From: Lelliottia jeotgali
GTDB taxonomy: Bacteria; Pseudomonadota; Gammaproteobacteria; Enterobacterales; Enterobacteriaceae
DNA length: 64,000 nucleotides
Reading direction: 5' to 3'
Assembly: GCA_002271215.1 (NCBI GenBank)
Contig: CP018628.1
Coordinates: 2,418,001-2,482,000 of the forward strand
Below the pieces are notes generated by a model. It was not told the DNA's origin. It worked only from the letters and a program-made list of their open reading frames with translations, and did not search any database. This document shows, one piece after another, positions 29,656 to 41,110 of the stretch (position 1 is its first letter; every line of letters starts with the position of its first letter). The position numbers and the translations under genes were made by a program.

Positions 29656-30246
29656 ATGCAGCTTAAACGTGTGGCAGAAGCCAATCTGCCAACCCCATGG
29701 GGCGATTTCCTGATGGTGGGTTTTGAAGAACTGGCAACCGGGCAGGACCACGTCGCTCTGGTGTTTGGCGACATCTCAGGACAGACACCGGTGCTGGCAC
29801 GCGTCCATTCAGAGTGTCTGACGGGCGATGCCTTATTCAGTCTGCGCTGTGATTGCGGTTTCCAGCTCGAAGCGGCGCTTTCTCATATCGCTGAAGAAGG
29901 TCGAGGCGTACTGCTCTATCACCGCCAGGAAGGCCGTAATATCGGTCTGCTGAATAAAATCCGCGCCTACGCGTTGCAGGATCAGGGCTACGATACGGTT
30001 GAAGCCAATCATCAGCTTGGCTTTGCCGCTGACGAACGTGACTTCACCCTGTGTGCGGATATGTTCAAACTGCTCAGCGTGGACGAAGTGCGTCTGCTGA
30101 CGAACAACCCGCGCAAAGTGGAGATTCTGTCTGAGGCCGGAATCAATATCGTGGAACGTGTGCCGCTGATTGTGGGTCGCAATCCAAAAAACGCCCACTA
30201 CCTTGATACCAAAGCCGCGAAGATGGGCCACTTGCTGAGCGAGTAA
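29656..30246 (+). CDS. ribA: GTP cyclohydrolase II
   Basis: 196-aa enzyme committing GTP to riboflavin synthesis. Zinc ligands are the three cysteines of [28 protein letters not shown] is the substrate-binding motif, and NPRKVEIL lies near the end. The start at 29656 ([16 protein letters not shown]) follows CTGGAGA; upstream in-frame codons belong to the leader. It stands alone, divergent from pgpB and convergent with acnA. Confidence 0.97.
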   Translation: MQLKRVAEANLPTPWGDFLMVGFEELATGQDHVALVFGDISGQTPVLARVHSECLTGDALFSLRCDCGFQLEAALSHIAEEGRGVLLYHRQEGRNIGLLNKIRAYALQDQGYDTVEANHQLGFAADERDFTLCADMFKLLSVDEVRLLTNNPRKVEILSEAGINIVERVPLIVGRNPKNAHYLDTKAAKMGHLLSE

Positions 30247-30253
30247 ATCGAAT

Positions 30254-30273
30254 GGCCCGGCTTTCGCCGGGCC
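30254..30273. terminator. Hairpin between ribA and acnA
   Basis: GGCCCGGC / GCCGGGCC, a perfect 8-bp stem with a TTTC loop. There is no T-run on the plus strand, so on this strand it may act as a roadblock or 3'-end stabiliser. Confidence 0.6.
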
Positions 30274-30280
30274 TGTACCG

Positions 30281-32956
30281 TTAGTTCAGCATATTACGAA
30301 TCACATAATGCAAAATGCCGTCGTTCTGGTAGTACGTCAGTTCGGTCGCCGTGTCGATACGGCAGCGGCAATCCAGCACTTCTGTTTTGCCGTCCGCACG
30401 CGTGAGCTGCACCGGAACGGTCGCGCCCGGTTTCAGGTTTTGCAGATCCCTGACAGCAATCCGCTCTTCACCGGTTAAACCCAACGTTTTACGCGTGACG
30501 CCCTGCGGGAACTCCAGCGGTAAAATCCCCATGCCGATCAGGTTTGAGCGGTGGATACGTTCAAACGATTCGGAGATAACCACGCGAACGCCGAGTAGAC
30601 GTGGTCCTTTTGCCGCCCAGTCACGACTGGAGCCAGAGCCATACTCTTTACCCGCAATCACAGCAAGCGGCGTGCCTTCCTGCTGATATTTCATCGCCGC
30701 ATCGTAGATCGAAATCACTTCCGTTCCCGGCAGATGTCGCGTCATACCGCCTTCAACGCCCGGCACCATTTCATTACGAATACGGATATTGGCAAAGGTC
30801 CCGCGCATCATCACTTCGTGGTTGCCGCGACGAGAACCGTAGGAGTTAAAGTCACGGCGCTCCACGCCGCGTCCCTGCAGATATCGCCCTGCCGGGCTGT
30901 CAGCTTTGATACTGCCCGCTGGAGAGATGTGGTCGGTGGTGACAGAATCGCCCAGCATCGCCAGGATGCGTGCGCCCTGAATATCGACCAGCGGTTCCGG
31001 CTGGGCTTGCATATCGTCAAAGAACGGCGACAGGCGAATATAGGTCGAATCGCTCTGCCAGCCGTAGGTGTCAGAACGTTCCACTTTGATCGTTTTCCAC
31101 TCCGGCGTGCCTTCAAAGACCTCAGCATATTCTTTGCGGAACATCTCAGTGGAGACCTGTTCCACGGCGCGTGCTATTTCTCGTGCCGACGGCCAGATAT
31201 CTTTCAAATAAACCGGATCGCCCTTGCGGTCGTGACCAATCGGGTCGCTTGCCAGGTTAATGTTCATATTACCCGCCAGCGCATAGGCCACAACCAGCGG
31301 CGGCGAGGCCAGCCAGTTGGTTTTGACCAGCGGATGAATACGGCCTTCGAAGTTACGGTTGCCCGAAAGCACCGCGCCGACGGTAAGATCGCCCTGCTTG
31401 ATCGCCTGCTCGATAGGATCCGGTAACGGACCGGAGTTACCGATACAGGTGGTACAGCCGTAGCCCACCAGGTTAAAGCCCAGTTCGTCGAGGTATGGCG
31501 TCAATTTGGCCTTGGCCAGATAGTCCGAAACGACTTTCGATCCCGGCGCTAACGAGGCTTTGACCCACGGCTGGCGCTTGAGGCCCAGGGTAACGGCCTT
31601 TTTCGCCAGTAGCCCGGCAGCCATGAGCACACTTGGGTTAGACGTGTTGGTGCAGGACGTTATCGCGGCAATCACTACGGCACCGTCGGGAAGCTGATAC
31701 TGATGCCCGTTCATAACATAATCAACCGGGCGTCGGTCTTTTTGTGCAGTATTGAGTTCCAGTTCGTTGCTGGCGGCAAACGCTTTCGGCACATTTTGCA
31801 GCGCGACGCGATCCTGCGGACGTTTTGGCCCCGCAAGGCTGGCTTCGACTTCATCCATATCCAGCTCAAGCGTGCTGGTGAAGACGGGTTCATCGCCGGT
31901 ATTTCGCCACATGCCCTGCGCTTTGGAATACGCCTCGACCAGTGCGACCTGTTCATCGCTACGTCCGCTCAGGCGCATATACTCCAGCGTCACCCCGTCG
32001 ATTGGGAAGAAGCCGCACGTTGCACCATACTCCGGCGCCATGTTGGCAATGGTCGCGCGGTCAGCCAGCGGTAAAGAATCGAGACCGTCGCCGTAAAATT
32101 CAACAAACTTACCTACCACGCCGTGTTTACGCAGCATTTGGGTAACGGTCAACACCAGGTCGGTAGCAGTAATGCCTTCACGCAGTTTGCCCAGTAGCTT
32201 GAAACCTACTACGTCCGGGATCAGCATCGACACCGGCTGGCCGAGCATCGCAGCTTCGGCTTCGATCCCGCCCACGCCCCAGCCCAACACCCCGAGTCCG
32301 TTGATCATCGTGGTGTGGGAGTCGGTCCCCACCAGGGTATCAGGATAAGCAATCCACTCTTTGCCCTGCAATTCACTCCACACCGCTTTGCCCAGATATT
32401 CCAGGTTTACCTGGTGGCAAATCCCGGTACCCGGCGGCACGACGCTGAAACGGCTAAAGGCCTGCTGGCCCCATTTCAGGAAAACATAGCGTTCGTGGTT
32501 ACGCTCCATTTCCAGACGCACGTTCTCTTCAAACGCGTCGTCGTCACCGAAATGGTCAACCGTTACGGAGTGGTCGATAACAAGATCGACGGGAGAAAGC
32601 GGGTTCACTTTGGCGGTATCGCCACCGAGACGTTTGACGGCTTCACGCATGGCAGCCAGATCGACAACAGCGGGTACGCCGGTAAAGTCCTGCATTAGCA
32701 CCCTTGCCGGACGGTAGGCAATCTCACGATCGGCATGGGCAGTTTTAAGCCACCCCGCCAGGGCATGGATATCATCAGCAGTGACGGACTCGTCATCCTG
32801 CCAGCGTAAAAGGTTTTCCAGTAACACTTTCAGCGACTTGGGCAACTGCGAAATGTCCCCAAGTGTCCTGGCGGCCAGCGGCAAGCTGTAGTAGTGATAA
32901 GTCTTATTTTCGGCCTGCAACGTGTCCTTACTGGCTTCGCGTAGGGTTAACGACAT
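30281..32956 (-). CDS. acnA: Aconitate hydratase A
   Basis: 891-aa stress-type aconitase, the same length as E. coli AcnA. The iron-sulfur ligands lie in [13 protein letters not shown] and [14 protein letters not shown]. The swivelling C-terminal domain has [13 protein letters not shown]. The start at 32956 ([14 protein letters not shown]) follows a near-perfect AAGGAGGAG; a 40-codon upstream extension is therefore rejected. It interconverts citrate and isocitrate and, as apo-protein, binds mRNA in E. coli. Confidence 0.98.
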   Translation of the reverse strand: MSLTLREASKDTLQAENKTYHYYSLPLAARTLGDISQLPKSLKVLLENLLRWQDDESVTADDIHALAGWLKTAHADREIAYRPARVLMQDFTGVPAVVDLAAMREAVKRLGGDTAKVNPLSPVDLVIDHSVTVDHFGDDDAFEENVRLEMERNHERYVFLKWGQQAFSRFSVVPPGTGICHQVNLEYLGKAVWSELQGKEWIAYPDTLVGTDSHTTMINGLGVLGWGVGGIEAEAAMLGQPVSMLIPDVVGFKLLGKLREGITATDLVLTVTQMLRKHGVVGKFVEFYGDGLDSLPLADRATIANMAPEYGATCGFFPIDGVTLEYMRLSGRSDEQVALVEAYSKAQGMWRNTGDEPVFTSTLELDMDEVEASLAGPKRPQDRVALQNVPKAFAASNELELNTAQKDRRPVDYVMNGHQYQLPDGAVVIAAITSCTNTSNPSVLMAAGLLAKKAVTLGLKRQPWVKASLAPGSKVVSDYLAKAKLTPYLDELGFNLVGYGCTTCIGNSGPLPDPIEQAIKQGDLTVGAVLSGNRNFEGRIHPLVKTNWLASPPLVVAYALAGNMNINLASDPIGHDRKGDPVYLKDIWPSAREIARAVEQVSTEMFRKEYAEVFEGTPEWKTIKVERSDTYGWQSDSTYIRLSPFFDDMQAQPEPLVDIQGARILAMLGDSVTTDHISPAGSIKADSPAGRYLQGRGVERRDFNSYGSRRGNHEVMMRGTFANIRIRNEMVPGVEGGMTRHLPGTEVISIYDAAMKYQQEGTPLAVIAGKEYGSGSSRDWAAKGPRLLGVRVVISESFERIHRSNLIGMGILPLEFPQGVTRKTLGLTGEERIAVRDLQNLKPGATVPVQLTRADGKTEVLDCRCRIDTATELTYYQNDGILHYVIRNMLN

Positions 32957-33092
32957 AAGCTCCTCCTTAATGACAGGGATAACCCGACAATCATCGGGGC
33001 TGTAATTAAAGATAACACAAAGATGTCGTAACGTTTTGATAACAACCCAAATTGATAAATCGGGATAATCAATCAACGAAGAGGAACAAACA

Positions 33093-33118
33093 AAAAACCT
33101 CGCCGGAGCGAGGTTTTA
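33093..33118 (-). terminator. Terminator after ymiC
   Basis: AAACCTCGC / GCGAGGTTT stem (33095-33116 region) with T6 following on the minus strand. It ends the ymiC transcript ahead of acnA. Confidence 0.75.
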
Positions 33119-33122
33119 GCGT

Positions 33123-33221
33123 TTAGTTTAAGGCCAGCCAGATTAGCTGAGCCCAGAACAGGACGGATACGGTAAAAGCCCCCATCCAGGACCAGTATTT
33201 CATGTTTTGTAGGGTATTCAT
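33123..33221 (-). CDS. ymiC: Small membrane protein YmiC
   Basis: 32-codon ORF read directly from the sequence: MNTLQNMKYWSWMGAFTVSV, then a hydrophobic helix and stop. It encodes one membrane helix. An ATG one codon upstream (33224) is an alternative start; the Shine-Dalgarno is poor. E. coli has a similarly placed 31-aa membrane protein YmiC upstream of acnA, with a KYWSWMGAF-like core as I recall it. A terminator directly downstream supports a real gene. Confidence 0.72.
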   Translation of the reverse strand: MNTLQNMKYWSWMGAFTVSVLFWAQLIWLALN

Positions 33222-33355
33222 CATCTGACACCAGACTTTATATTTGTATGATTGTTGGGGTATTTCCCCGTTCTTTATTGCTGATGTGTATTTATAAAAG
33301 AGTACAAAAGTGCACGGGTATCACCTGGATATTCGCAGGCTAACCTTATTATCAA

Positions 33356-33526
33356 TTATTGTTTTTTCGATTCGTCTTCTGCGAACATATCAATAAAAGC
33401 TTGTTGCTGAGCGGAGAGTTTCCAGGATGCAGGCACGCTGGTCACAGGTTCTTTACCCACTTTATGGCTGTTGTCACCTGGCTGACACATCTTCTTAACC
33501 GGTTCGATACGCACTTGAGCTGCCAT
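33356..33526 (-). CDS. yciX: Small protein YciX
   Basis: 56-aa protein without membrane segments: VRIEPVKKMCQPGDNSHKVG and a C-terminal AQQQAFIDMFAEDESKKQ. It overlaps the end of ymiA. Three tandem ATG codons (33532, 33529, 33526) follow TTGGGG; the last has the best spacing to the GGGG and gives the E. coli-like length of about 55 aa. Function unknown. Confidence 0.78.
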   Translation of the reverse strand: MAAQVRIEPVKKMCQPGDNSHKVGKEPVTSVPASWKLSAQQQAFIDMFAEDESKKQ

Positions 33527-33528
33527 CA

Positions 33529-33669
33529 TCATCCCCAATATTTCCAGACCAGTAACGCCACAACCACCCAGAACAGGGCGGAGCCAAGAAATACCGCCAG
33601 CCAGGCTTTACGCTTAAGCGCTGGGTCCCTTTGCGGTTCTTCACTTCCTGAAGGCATTGCTAACCTCAT
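33529..33669 (-). CDS. ymiA: Small membrane protein YmiA
   Basis: 46-aa protein with one C-terminal membrane helix (AWLAVFLGSALFWVVVALLV) after a polar N-terminus MRLAMPSGSEEPQRDPALKR. It matches E. coli YmiA from memory. The start at 33669 is chosen over an in-frame extension 15 codons upstream on family length. It is directly coupled to yciX. Confidence 0.82.
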   Translation of the reverse strand: MRLAMPSGSEEPQRDPALKRKAWLAVFLGSALFWVVVALLVWKYWG

Positions 33670-34005
33670 ACAATCGACTTCGCTTATCATTTTGATACCA
33701 AACAATCGGTACAAGTAATCATGAGTTGAGATAAATCCTAAAGAAACTTTAGTCGAAAAGCCAGTGAATTTACGAACGTTTTCCAGGGAAATAGTTAATC
33801 TTTTGACCCAAAATAAATAATTGAGACGAGGTATTTGCGCGGAGGGAATTTACTTTCTACTTTTGTCGCAAATTTGCGACAGTTTGCCCATAAACAATTA
33901 ACGTTTATCAGGTTATATGTGATAGCAAATGGGGATGAGGTTAATTCTAATTTAGCTTTAATACATTATTCGGTATCTTTCCGGGCGGAAAGATACCGGG
34001 TGTGA
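33670..34005. other. Intergenic region between ymiA and cysB
   Basis: 336 bp, very AT-rich, without a credible gene. It should hold the ymiA promoter and the cysB 3' end. The only clear structure is the hairpin at 33971-33998. Confidence 0.6.
33971..33998 (-). terminator. Perfect 12-bp hairpin after cysB
   Basis: CGGTATCTTTCC pairs with GGAAAGATACCG around a GGGC loop. On the minus strand the following bases are AATAATGTATT rather than a pure T-run, so it is a likely but not classical cysB terminator. Confidence 0.6.
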
Positions 34006-34995
<990 letters not shown>

Positions 34996-35111
34996 TTAGC
35001 GCACAGGGAGCATCGCTTAAGACGATTTAATAATAAGAAAGGAGTTAACTATAACCACTATATCATTTATATCCCGAGTGTATAGTACGGAACAAAAAAT
35101 AATAACGGCCA

Positions 35112-35142
35112 ATAAAAAAGGGCCGGAAGTCCGGCCCTTTCA
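35112..35142 (-). terminator. Rho-independent terminator after topA
   Basis: AAAGGGCCGGA (35117-35127) pairs with TCCGGCCCTTT (35130-35140), with T6 following on the minus strand. Confidence 0.88.
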
Positions 35143-35164
35143 GGTAAGTCACGGTAAGAAAAGA

Positions 35165-37762
35165 TTATTTCTTGCCTTCAACCCATTTACCATCCACAAA
35201 GAATGCAGACCAACCAGTCGCTTTGCCCTCTTTCTCGGCAGCGACATACTGCTGCTTCGTTTTACGGCTGAAGCGAACAACAGTCTTATTGCCTTCCGGG
35301 TCCTGCTGTGGCGCATCGGCCAGATAACGCAGTTTCTCTGGCAGACGATCGCGGAAGCGGTACAGCTCTTCCACCAGCGGCGCACGGGTCTCGCGCGATT
35401 TCGGGAAGGTGTTGGCGGCGAGGAACACACCCGCGGCACCGTCACGCAGCACGAAGTACGCGTCTGACTTCTCACACGGCAGTTCTGGTAACGGAACCGG
35501 ATCTTCCTTCGGAGGAGCCACTTCGCCGTTGCGCAGGATCTTACGCGTGTTCTTACATTCTTCGTTGGTGCAAGCCATGTACTTACCGAAACGACCCATT
35601 TTCAGGTGCATTTCAGAACCGCATTTCTCACATTCCACAATTGGGCCATCATAGCCCTTGATGCGGAATTCGCCCTCTTCGATTTCATAGCCGTCGCAGG
35701 TCGGGTTGTTACCGCAGACATGCAACTTACGCTTAGGATCGATCAGGTAGCTGTCCATCGCTGTGCCGCATTTCTGGCAACGACGTTTGGCGCGCAGAGC
35801 GTTGGTTTCCGCATCGTCACCTTCCAGCACGTTGAGAACTTCGTTCTCAGGCACCAGATTGATGGTGGTTTTGCAGCGCTCTTTTGGCGTTAACGCGTAG
35901 CCTGAACAGCCGAGGAATACGCCGGTGGTCGCAGTACGAATACCCATATGACGACTACAGGTCGGACACTCGATGCTGGTAATGACCATCTGGTTCGGCT
36001 GCATTCCCCCTTCTTCTGGCGCTTTTTCAGCTTTCTCCAGTTGTTGGGTGAAATCGCCAAAGAAGCTGTCGAGCACCTTCTTCCATTCCGCCTGGTGGTT
36101 AGCCACCTGGTCCAGACGGTCTTCCATCTGCGCGGTAAAATCGTAGTTCATCAGCTCGCGGAAGTTGTCCTCCAGACGATCGGTGACGATCTCACCCATT
36201 TTTTCCGCATAGAAACGACGGTTTTCAGCGCGAACGTAGCCGCGATCCTGAATGGTCGAAATGATCGACGCATAAGTGGACGGACGACCGATACCCCGTT
36301 TTTCCAGCTCTTTTACCAACGATGCTTCGCTGAAACGCGCAGGCGGTTTGGTAAAGTGCTGTGCCGGGATAAGTTCTGTTAAAGAAAGCTCATCGCCTTT
36401 GTTGACAGCAGGCAGAGTACGGTCTTCATCGCCTTTACGCAGAGCAGGCATGACTTTCGTCCAGCCGTCAAAGCGCAGGATACGACCGCGCGCTTTCAGG
36501 CGGAAATCACCTGCACCAACGGTCAGCGTCGTTGAATCGTATTTTGCCGGATTCATCTGACAGGCAACGAACTGGCGCCAGATCAGCTGATACAGCTTCT
36601 GGGCATCCGTTTCCATGTCTTTCAGGGCTTCGGCCTCAACGGAAACATCCGACGGACGGATCGCTTCGTGCGCTTCCTGAGAGTTTTCTTTGCTCGCGTA
36701 CTGGATAGCGCTTTCCGGCAGATACTTCTTACCGAAGTTATCGCCGATATAGTCGCGCACCATGCTCACCGCGTCCTGGCTCAGGTTTGTTGAGTCAGTA
36801 CGCATGTAAGTGATGTAACCCGCTTCATACAAACGTTGGGCCATCATCATGGTTTTCTTCACGCCAAAGCCCAGACGCGTGCTTGCCGCCTGCTGAAGCG
36901 TGGAGGTAATGAAAGGCGCACCGGGTTTGCTGCTTGTCGGTTTGTCTTCACGATCCAGCACCTGATAGCGTGCTTTTTCCAGCAGCGCAACGGCTGCCAT
37001 AGTTTGATCGCGATTGACCGGACGGAACGGTTTGTCTTTCTCGTGGGTCACCTGCAGCGGCAGTGCATCGCCACCCGGCGTTGCCACGTTCGCGTCGATT
37101 TCCCAGAACTCCTCCGGTACAAACGCTTTGATTTCGCGCTCACGCTCCACGACCAGACGCACCGCCACGGACTGAACACGCCCGGCGGAAAGGCCACGCG
37201 CAATTTTCTTCCACAGCAGTGGCGAAACCATGTAACCCACCACGCGGTCCATAAAACGACGCGCCTGTTGAGCGTTAACACGATCGATGTTCAGTTCGCC
37301 CGGCTTTTCAAACGCCTGACGAATCGCATTCTTTGTAATCTCGTTAAACACGACACGGCTGTATCGTGATTCATCACCACCAATGATTTCCCGCAGGTGC
37401 CATGCAATGGCTTCCCCTTCGCGGTCAAGGTCGGTTGCGAGATAGATGTGGTCAGCTTTTTCAGCGAGCTGCTTCAGCTCATTGACGACTTTCTCTTTGC
37501 CGGGCAGCACTTCGTACTGTGCTTCCCATTCGTGCCAGGGATCGACACCCATACGGTTGACGAGCGCGCTACGTTCATCCTTTTTAGGCTTCTTAGCCCC
37601 TTTGGTGGAGGTAGAGTCTGCGCTCTTTTTACTGGCTGAGCCACTGGTCGGCAAATCGCGGATGTGACCAACGCTGGATTTAACCACATAGTCGTTACCC
37701 AGATACTTATTGATCGTTTTGGCTTTTGCCGGGGACTCAACGATGACGAGAGCTTTACCCAT
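35165..37762 (-). CDS. topA: DNA topoisomerase I
   Basis: 865-aa type IA topoisomerase that relaxes negative supercoils. The Toprim domain opens with [19 protein letters not shown]. The catalytic tyrosine lies in [15 protein letters not shown] (Tyr319 in E. coli). Three C-terminal zinc motifs are visible: CPTCSRHMG...[10 protein letters not shown]...C and CEKCGSEMH...C. The start MGKALVIVE at 37762 is two codons inside the longest frame. Confidence 0.98.
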   Translation of the reverse strand: MGKALVIVESPAKAKTINKYLGNDYVVKSSVGHIRDLPTSGSASKKSADSTSTKGAKKPKKDERSALVNRMGVDPWHEWEAQYEVLPGKEKVVNELKQLAEKADHIYLATDLDREGEAIAWHLREIIGGDESRYSRVVFNEITKNAIRQAFEKPGELNIDRVNAQQARRFMDRVVGYMVSPLLWKKIARGLSAGRVQSVAVRLVVEREREIKAFVPEEFWEIDANVATPGGDALPLQVTHEKDKPFRPVNRDQTMAAVALLEKARYQVLDREDKPTSSKPGAPFITSTLQQAASTRLGFGVKKTMMMAQRLYEAGYITYMRTDSTNLSQDAVSMVRDYIGDNFGKKYLPESAIQYASKENSQEAHEAIRPSDVSVEAEALKDMETDAQKLYQLIWRQFVACQMNPAKYDSTTLTVGAGDFRLKARGRILRFDGWTKVMPALRKGDEDRTLPAVNKGDELSLTELIPAQHFTKPPARFSEASLVKELEKRGIGRPSTYASIISTIQDRGYVRAENRRFYAEKMGEIVTDRLEDNFRELMNYDFTAQMEDRLDQVANHQAEWKKVLDSFFGDFTQQLEKAEKAPEEGGMQPNQMVITSIECPTCSRHMGIRTATTGVFLGCSGYALTPKERCKTTINLVPENEVLNVLEGDDAETNALRAKRRCQKCGTAMDSYLIDPKRKLHVCGNNPTCDGYEIEEGEFRIKGYDGPIVECEKCGSEMHLKMGRFGKYMACTNEECKNTRKILRNGEVAPPKEDPVPLPELPCEKSDAYFVLRDGAAGVFLAANTFPKSRETRAPLVEELYRFRDRLPEKLRYLADAPQQDPEGNKTVVRFSRKTKQQYVAAEKEGKATGWSAFFVDGKWVEGKK

Positions 37763-38160
37763 ATTCACCTTTACCTAATTTAATTCTTCCAGGAATACGC
37801 CGCATGTTGATTTCCCTTCCGCTGGCAGCGTGTTTTTTATATTGCGACGACGCCAGGGGATATCAACCCTTTTTTCTTACCGAACGACAGAGGTACACGT
37901 CCAGGTGATTGAGTTATCGGGCATTTCATTGACTTCAAAATGACTATGCGACGAGCTTTCGGTCGAATGTCAAGCAATTCTGTTGCCAGAATGACGAAAG
38001 CGCACACTGTACCTGATAAAATCTGTTACGCAACTTTATTAGCATGCAAAAGCAAATCGCGCCAGCTTTGCCCCTGCGCTGTAGCCCCGCGAAAAACAGG
38101 GAAAATTTGCCCACGGTGCGGGTCCGGCGTAGACTATTGCCACTGTTTAAGGAGTGGAAT
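37763..38160. other. Intergenic region between topA and yciN
   Basis: 398 bp between divergent genes, with no credible coding region. It must hold the topA promoters (several, including heat-shock ones, are known in E. coli). The yciN promoter is listed separately. Confidence 0.6.
38107..38135 (+). promoter_or_regulatory. Putative sigma-70 promoter of yciN
   Basis: TTGCCC (38107-38112), 17-bp spacer, TAGACT (38130-38135). This would give a leader of about 20 bases before the AAGGAG Shine-Dalgarno and ATG at 38161. Confidence 0.5.
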
Positions 38161-38412
38161 ATGCAGCAAACTACCCAACCTATCGATCGTCAGACTTTGC
38201 TTATCGAAGCCAACAAACTGATCCGTGAACATGAAGATACTCTGGCGGGTATCGAAGCCACCGGCGTTGAGCAACGTAACGGTGTGCTCGTATTCAGCGG
38301 TGAGTATTTCCTTGATGAACAAGGGCTACCTACCCCTAAGAGCACAGCGGTATTTAACATGTTTAAATACCTGGCCCATGCGCTCTCTGAGAAATATCAC
38401 CTGGTCGATTAA
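38161..38412 (+). CDS. yciN: YciN family small protein
   Basis: 83-aa soluble protein of unknown function, the exact E. coli length. Conserved blocks: [37 protein letters not shown] and [19 protein letters not shown]. The start at 38161 follows AAGGAG. Divergent from topA and convergent with sohB. Confidence 0.94.
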   Translation: MQQTTQPIDRQTLLIEANKLIREHEDTLAGIEATGVEQRNGVLVFSGEYFLDEQGLPTPKSTAVFNMFKYLAHALSEKYHLVD

Positions 38413-38416
38413 CGCG

Positions 38417-38446
38417 AAACGCGAGGCAAATGCCTCGCGTTTTTGT
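38417..38446. terminator. Bidirectional terminator between yciN and sohB
   Basis: AAACGCGAGGCA / TGCCTCGCGTTT, a perfect 12-bp stem with a 2-base gap, followed by TTTGTTT on the plus strand. Confidence 0.85.
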
Positions 38447-39490
38447 TTACAGCAGCGGTTTTTGTCCGCGTTGTAGCCATCGCAACAGCAAGCGGTCTGC
38501 GCTCTCCGCCGCGCTATTCGTAAAGCGGTCGAGCAGTTTCTTACGCTGAGTATAGCGTACACCCACCAGCTCACGGCCCTCCATCAGGCTCAGAAGCAGA
38601 TCGTCACTGGTGCCCACTTCGTCCACCAAACCTTTTTCGTGCGCCTGTATGCCGTACCAGTGCTCACCGGTTGCCACCTGCTCGATATCCAGTGTAGGGC
38701 GCATCCGTTTGACGAAATCTTTGAACAGAAGATGCGTTTCGTTGAGGTCTTCGCGGAACTTTTGTCGCCCCTCTTCCGTGTTCTCACCCAGCAACGTCAG
38801 GGTACGCTTATATTGCCCGGCGGTGTGCAGTTCAATGTCGATCTCTTTGTTTTTCAGAAAACGATTGAAGTTAGGGATTTGCGCGACCACGCCAATAGAG
38901 CCGAGAATCGCAAAGGGTGCGGCGACAATTTTATCGGCAACACACGCCATCATATAGCCACCGCTCGCTGCGACTTTATCCACCGCCACGGTCAGTGGAA
39001 TCTGTTTTTCCCGCAGACGTTGAAGCTGCGAGGATGCAAGACCGTAGCCATGCACGACGCCACCCGGACTTTCCAGGCGTAAAACCACCTGATCCTGAGG
39101 TTTTGCCACCGCCAGCACCGCCGTCACCTCTTCGCGAAGAGACGTGACTTCATGGGCATCCATGCTGCCTTTAAAATCCAGCACATAGACCCGTGGTTTA
39201 ATGGTTTCCTGATGGCCCTGTTTTGCCTTCGCTTTTGCCGCTTTGGCTTCCTGCTTAAGCTTTTTCTTTTGCGCCTTATGCCATAGCTTCTGCTGATGCC
39301 CATCCAGCAACGCCACCGACATGTCCTCCTGCATATCCTTATACTGCTCACTTAAGCGAGTAATGCGCAGTTCACCGCGCTGACGCTTACGCTGCGTCAG
39401 ATTCACAATCAGTACCGCAACTACCGCTATAGCGATCACCACCGTCGCAATCTTGGCCAAAAACAGACCATATTCAGAAAGTAATTCCAC
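38447..39490 (-). CDS. sohB: Inner-membrane S49 peptidase SohB
   Basis: 347-aa signal-peptide-peptidase-like protease, a multicopy suppressor of htrA (degP) in E. coli. One N-terminal membrane helix and a Lys-rich linker (KAQKKKLKQEAKAAKAKAK) precede the S49 domain, with the nucleophile serine in VAASGGYMMACVADK and a QYKRTLTLLGENTEEGR lysine region. The GTG at 39490 follows AAGGTGG and gives the E. coli N-terminus MELLSEYG; a second GTG at 39499 lies inside that Shine-Dalgarno. Confidence 0.95.
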   Translation of the reverse strand: MELLSEYGLFLAKIATVVIAIAVVAVLIVNLTQRKRQRGELRITRLSEQYKDMQEDMSVALLDGHQQKLWHKAQKKKLKQEAKAAKAKAKQGHQETIKPRVYVLDFKGSMDAHEVTSLREEVTAVLAVAKPQDQVVLRLESPGGVVHGYGLASSQLQRLREKQIPLTVAVDKVAASGGYMMACVADKIVAAPFAILGSIGVVAQIPNFNRFLKNKEIDIELHTAGQYKRTLTLLGENTEEGRQKFREDLNETHLLFKDFVKRMRPTLDIEQVATGEHWYGIQAHEKGLVDEVGTSDDLLLSLMEGRELVGVRYTQRKKLLDRFTNSAAESADRLLLRWLQRGQKPLL

Positions 39491-39726
39491 GTGTTCCACC
39501 TTGATTTAACCACGAATCTTTCACGACCAGTGTACAACAGCCTGTGCCAGGCGTCTCGATTACGACAATACAGATGCGAGGCGCTTTCAGGAATTTCGTC
39601 TTGCGACTGAAATCGTTGCAAATTATTAATTTGGAAGCGTTCTCTCCTGTAGACTGATTGAAATCACCCGCCGTTTCGGGCATAAAGCCAAAAAGCGAAA
39701 GAAAAGCAGGCGTCACAGGAGTATTC

Positions 39727-40488
39727 GTGCACTATCAACCGCAAAAAGATCTACTGCAAAACCGCATTATCCTGGTGACCGGCGCCAGCGACGGCATTGG
39801 TCGCGAAGCCGCGCTCACCTATTCCCGCTACGGCGCACAGCTCGTGCTGCTTGGTCGTAATGAAGAGAAGCTGCGCCACGTAGCGCAAGAGATTGCCGAT
39901 ATCAGCGGGGAAATGCCGCGTTGGTATACCCTCGATTTACTGACCTGTACGCCGGATTCCTGTGCGGAACTGGCACAGCGAATCGCAGCACACTACCCGC
40001 GGCTGGACGGCGTATTGCACAATGCCGGTTTGCTGGGTGAAGTTCGCCCAATGGATGAGCAAAATCCTGAGATCTGGCAGCAGGTGATGCAGGTCAACGT
40101 CAACGGTACGTTCTTCCTCACCCAGGCGCTGCTTCCTTTATTACTCAAATCAGAATCCGGCTCGCTGGTGTTTACCTCATCGAGCGTTGGCCGTCAGGGA
40201 CGCGCCAACTGGGGCGCTTACGCCGCGTCGAAGTTTGCCACAGAGGGCATGATGCAGGTGTTGGCCGAGGAGTATCAGACCCGCCATCTGCGCGTCAACT
40301 GTATTAATCCGGGCGGTACCCGCACCGGTATGCGGGCCAGCGCCTTCCCAACGGAAGATCCGCAAAAGCTCAAAACGCCAGCAGAAATTATGCCGCTTTA
40401 CCTGTGGTTAATGGGCGATGACAGCCGCCGTAAAACCGGTTTGACCTTTGACGCCCAGCCGGGCCGTAAGCCAGGGATTTCGCAATGA
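39727..40488 (+). CDS. yciK: Short-chain dehydrogenase YciK
   Basis: 253-aa SDR-family oxidoreductase, substrate unknown. The Rossmann motif is TGASDGIGREAA, NAG is in LHNAGLLG, and the catalytic Tyr-X3-Lys is YAASK after the conserved SSS. A GTG start at 39727 follows AGGAG at 39716-39720 and yields MHYQPKQ-like family sequence. It overlaps btuR by 4 bp. Confidence 0.95.
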   Translation: MHYQPQKDLLQNRIILVTGASDGIGREAALTYSRYGAQLVLLGRNEEKLRHVAQEIADISGEMPRWYTLDLLTCTPDSCAELAQRIAAHYPRLDGVLHNAGLLGEVRPMDEQNPEIWQQVMQVNVNGTFFLTQALLPLLLKSESGSLVFTSSSVGRQGRANWGAYAASKFATEGMMQVLAEEYQTRHLRVNCINPGGTRTGMRASAFPTEDPQKLKTPAEIMPLYLWLMGDDSRRKTGLTFDAQPGRKPGISQ

Positions 40489-41075
40489 GTGAAGAACGCC
40501 ATCAGCAACGCCAGCAGAAACTCAAAGAACAGGTCGATGCCAGGGTAGCCGCCGCGCAGGAAGAGCGCGGCATCGTTATCGTCTTTACCGGCAACGGGAA
40601 AGGCAAAACCACAGCGGCCTTTGGTACCGCCACCCGCGCCGTCGGTCACGGGCAAAAAGTGGGCGTGATTCAGTTCATCAAAGGCGAATGGCCAAACGGT
40701 GAACGCAATCTACTGGAGCCGCATGGTGTGGAGTTTCAGGTCATGGCGACCGGTTTTACCTGGGATACGCAAAACCGTGAAAGCGATACAGCGGCCTGTC
40801 TCGCGGTGTGGGAACATGCCAAACGGATGCTGGCCGACCCGGCGCTGAATATGGTCCTGCTGGATGAAATCACTTATATGGTGGCGTACGACTATCTGCC
40901 GCTGGAAGAGGTATTGGGCGCACTGAAAAATCGCCCTGCGCATCAGACGGTCATTGTAACCGGACGCGGATGCCATCGGGATATTCTGGAGTTTGCCGAT
41001 ACGGTCAGCGAACTACGCCCGGTCAAACATGCGTTTGATGCCGGAGTTAAAGCGCAAATCGGAATTGACTACTAG
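40485..41075 (+). CDS. btuR: Cob(I)yrinic acid a,c-diamide adenosyltransferase
   Basis: 196-aa CobA-type adenosyltransferase that attaches the 5'-deoxyadenosyl group to cobalamin and corrinoids. P-loop GNGKGKTTAAFG. It is translationally coupled to yciK. A bidirectional terminator follows. Confidence 0.97.
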   Translation: MSEERHQQRQQKLKEQVDARVAAAQEERGIVIVFTGNGKGKTTAAFGTATRAVGHGQKVGVIQFIKGEWPNGERNLLEPHGVEFQVMATGFTWDTQNRESDTAACLAVWEHAKRMLADPALNMVLLDEITYMVAYDYLPLEEVLGALKNRPAHQTVIVTGRGCHRDILEFADTVSELRPVKHAFDAGVKAQIGIDY

Positions 41076-41082
41076 ATAAGAA

Positions 41083-41110
41083 AAAACCCGGCTAAGCCGG
41101 GTTTGATTTT
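41083..41110. terminator. Bidirectional terminator between btuR and rluB
   Basis: AAACCCGGC / GCCGGGTTT (41084-41104) with a TAA loop, A-run on the left and TTTGATTTTT on the right. Confidence 0.88.

Noticed and set aside
30734..31426. 230-aa open frame antisense to acnA
   Set aside because: Antisense shadow of a highly conserved enzyme gene; no recognisable domain.
37940..38221. 93-aa open frame between topA and yciN
   Set aside because: It runs through the topA/yciN regulatory region into yciN in another frame, with no family resemblance.
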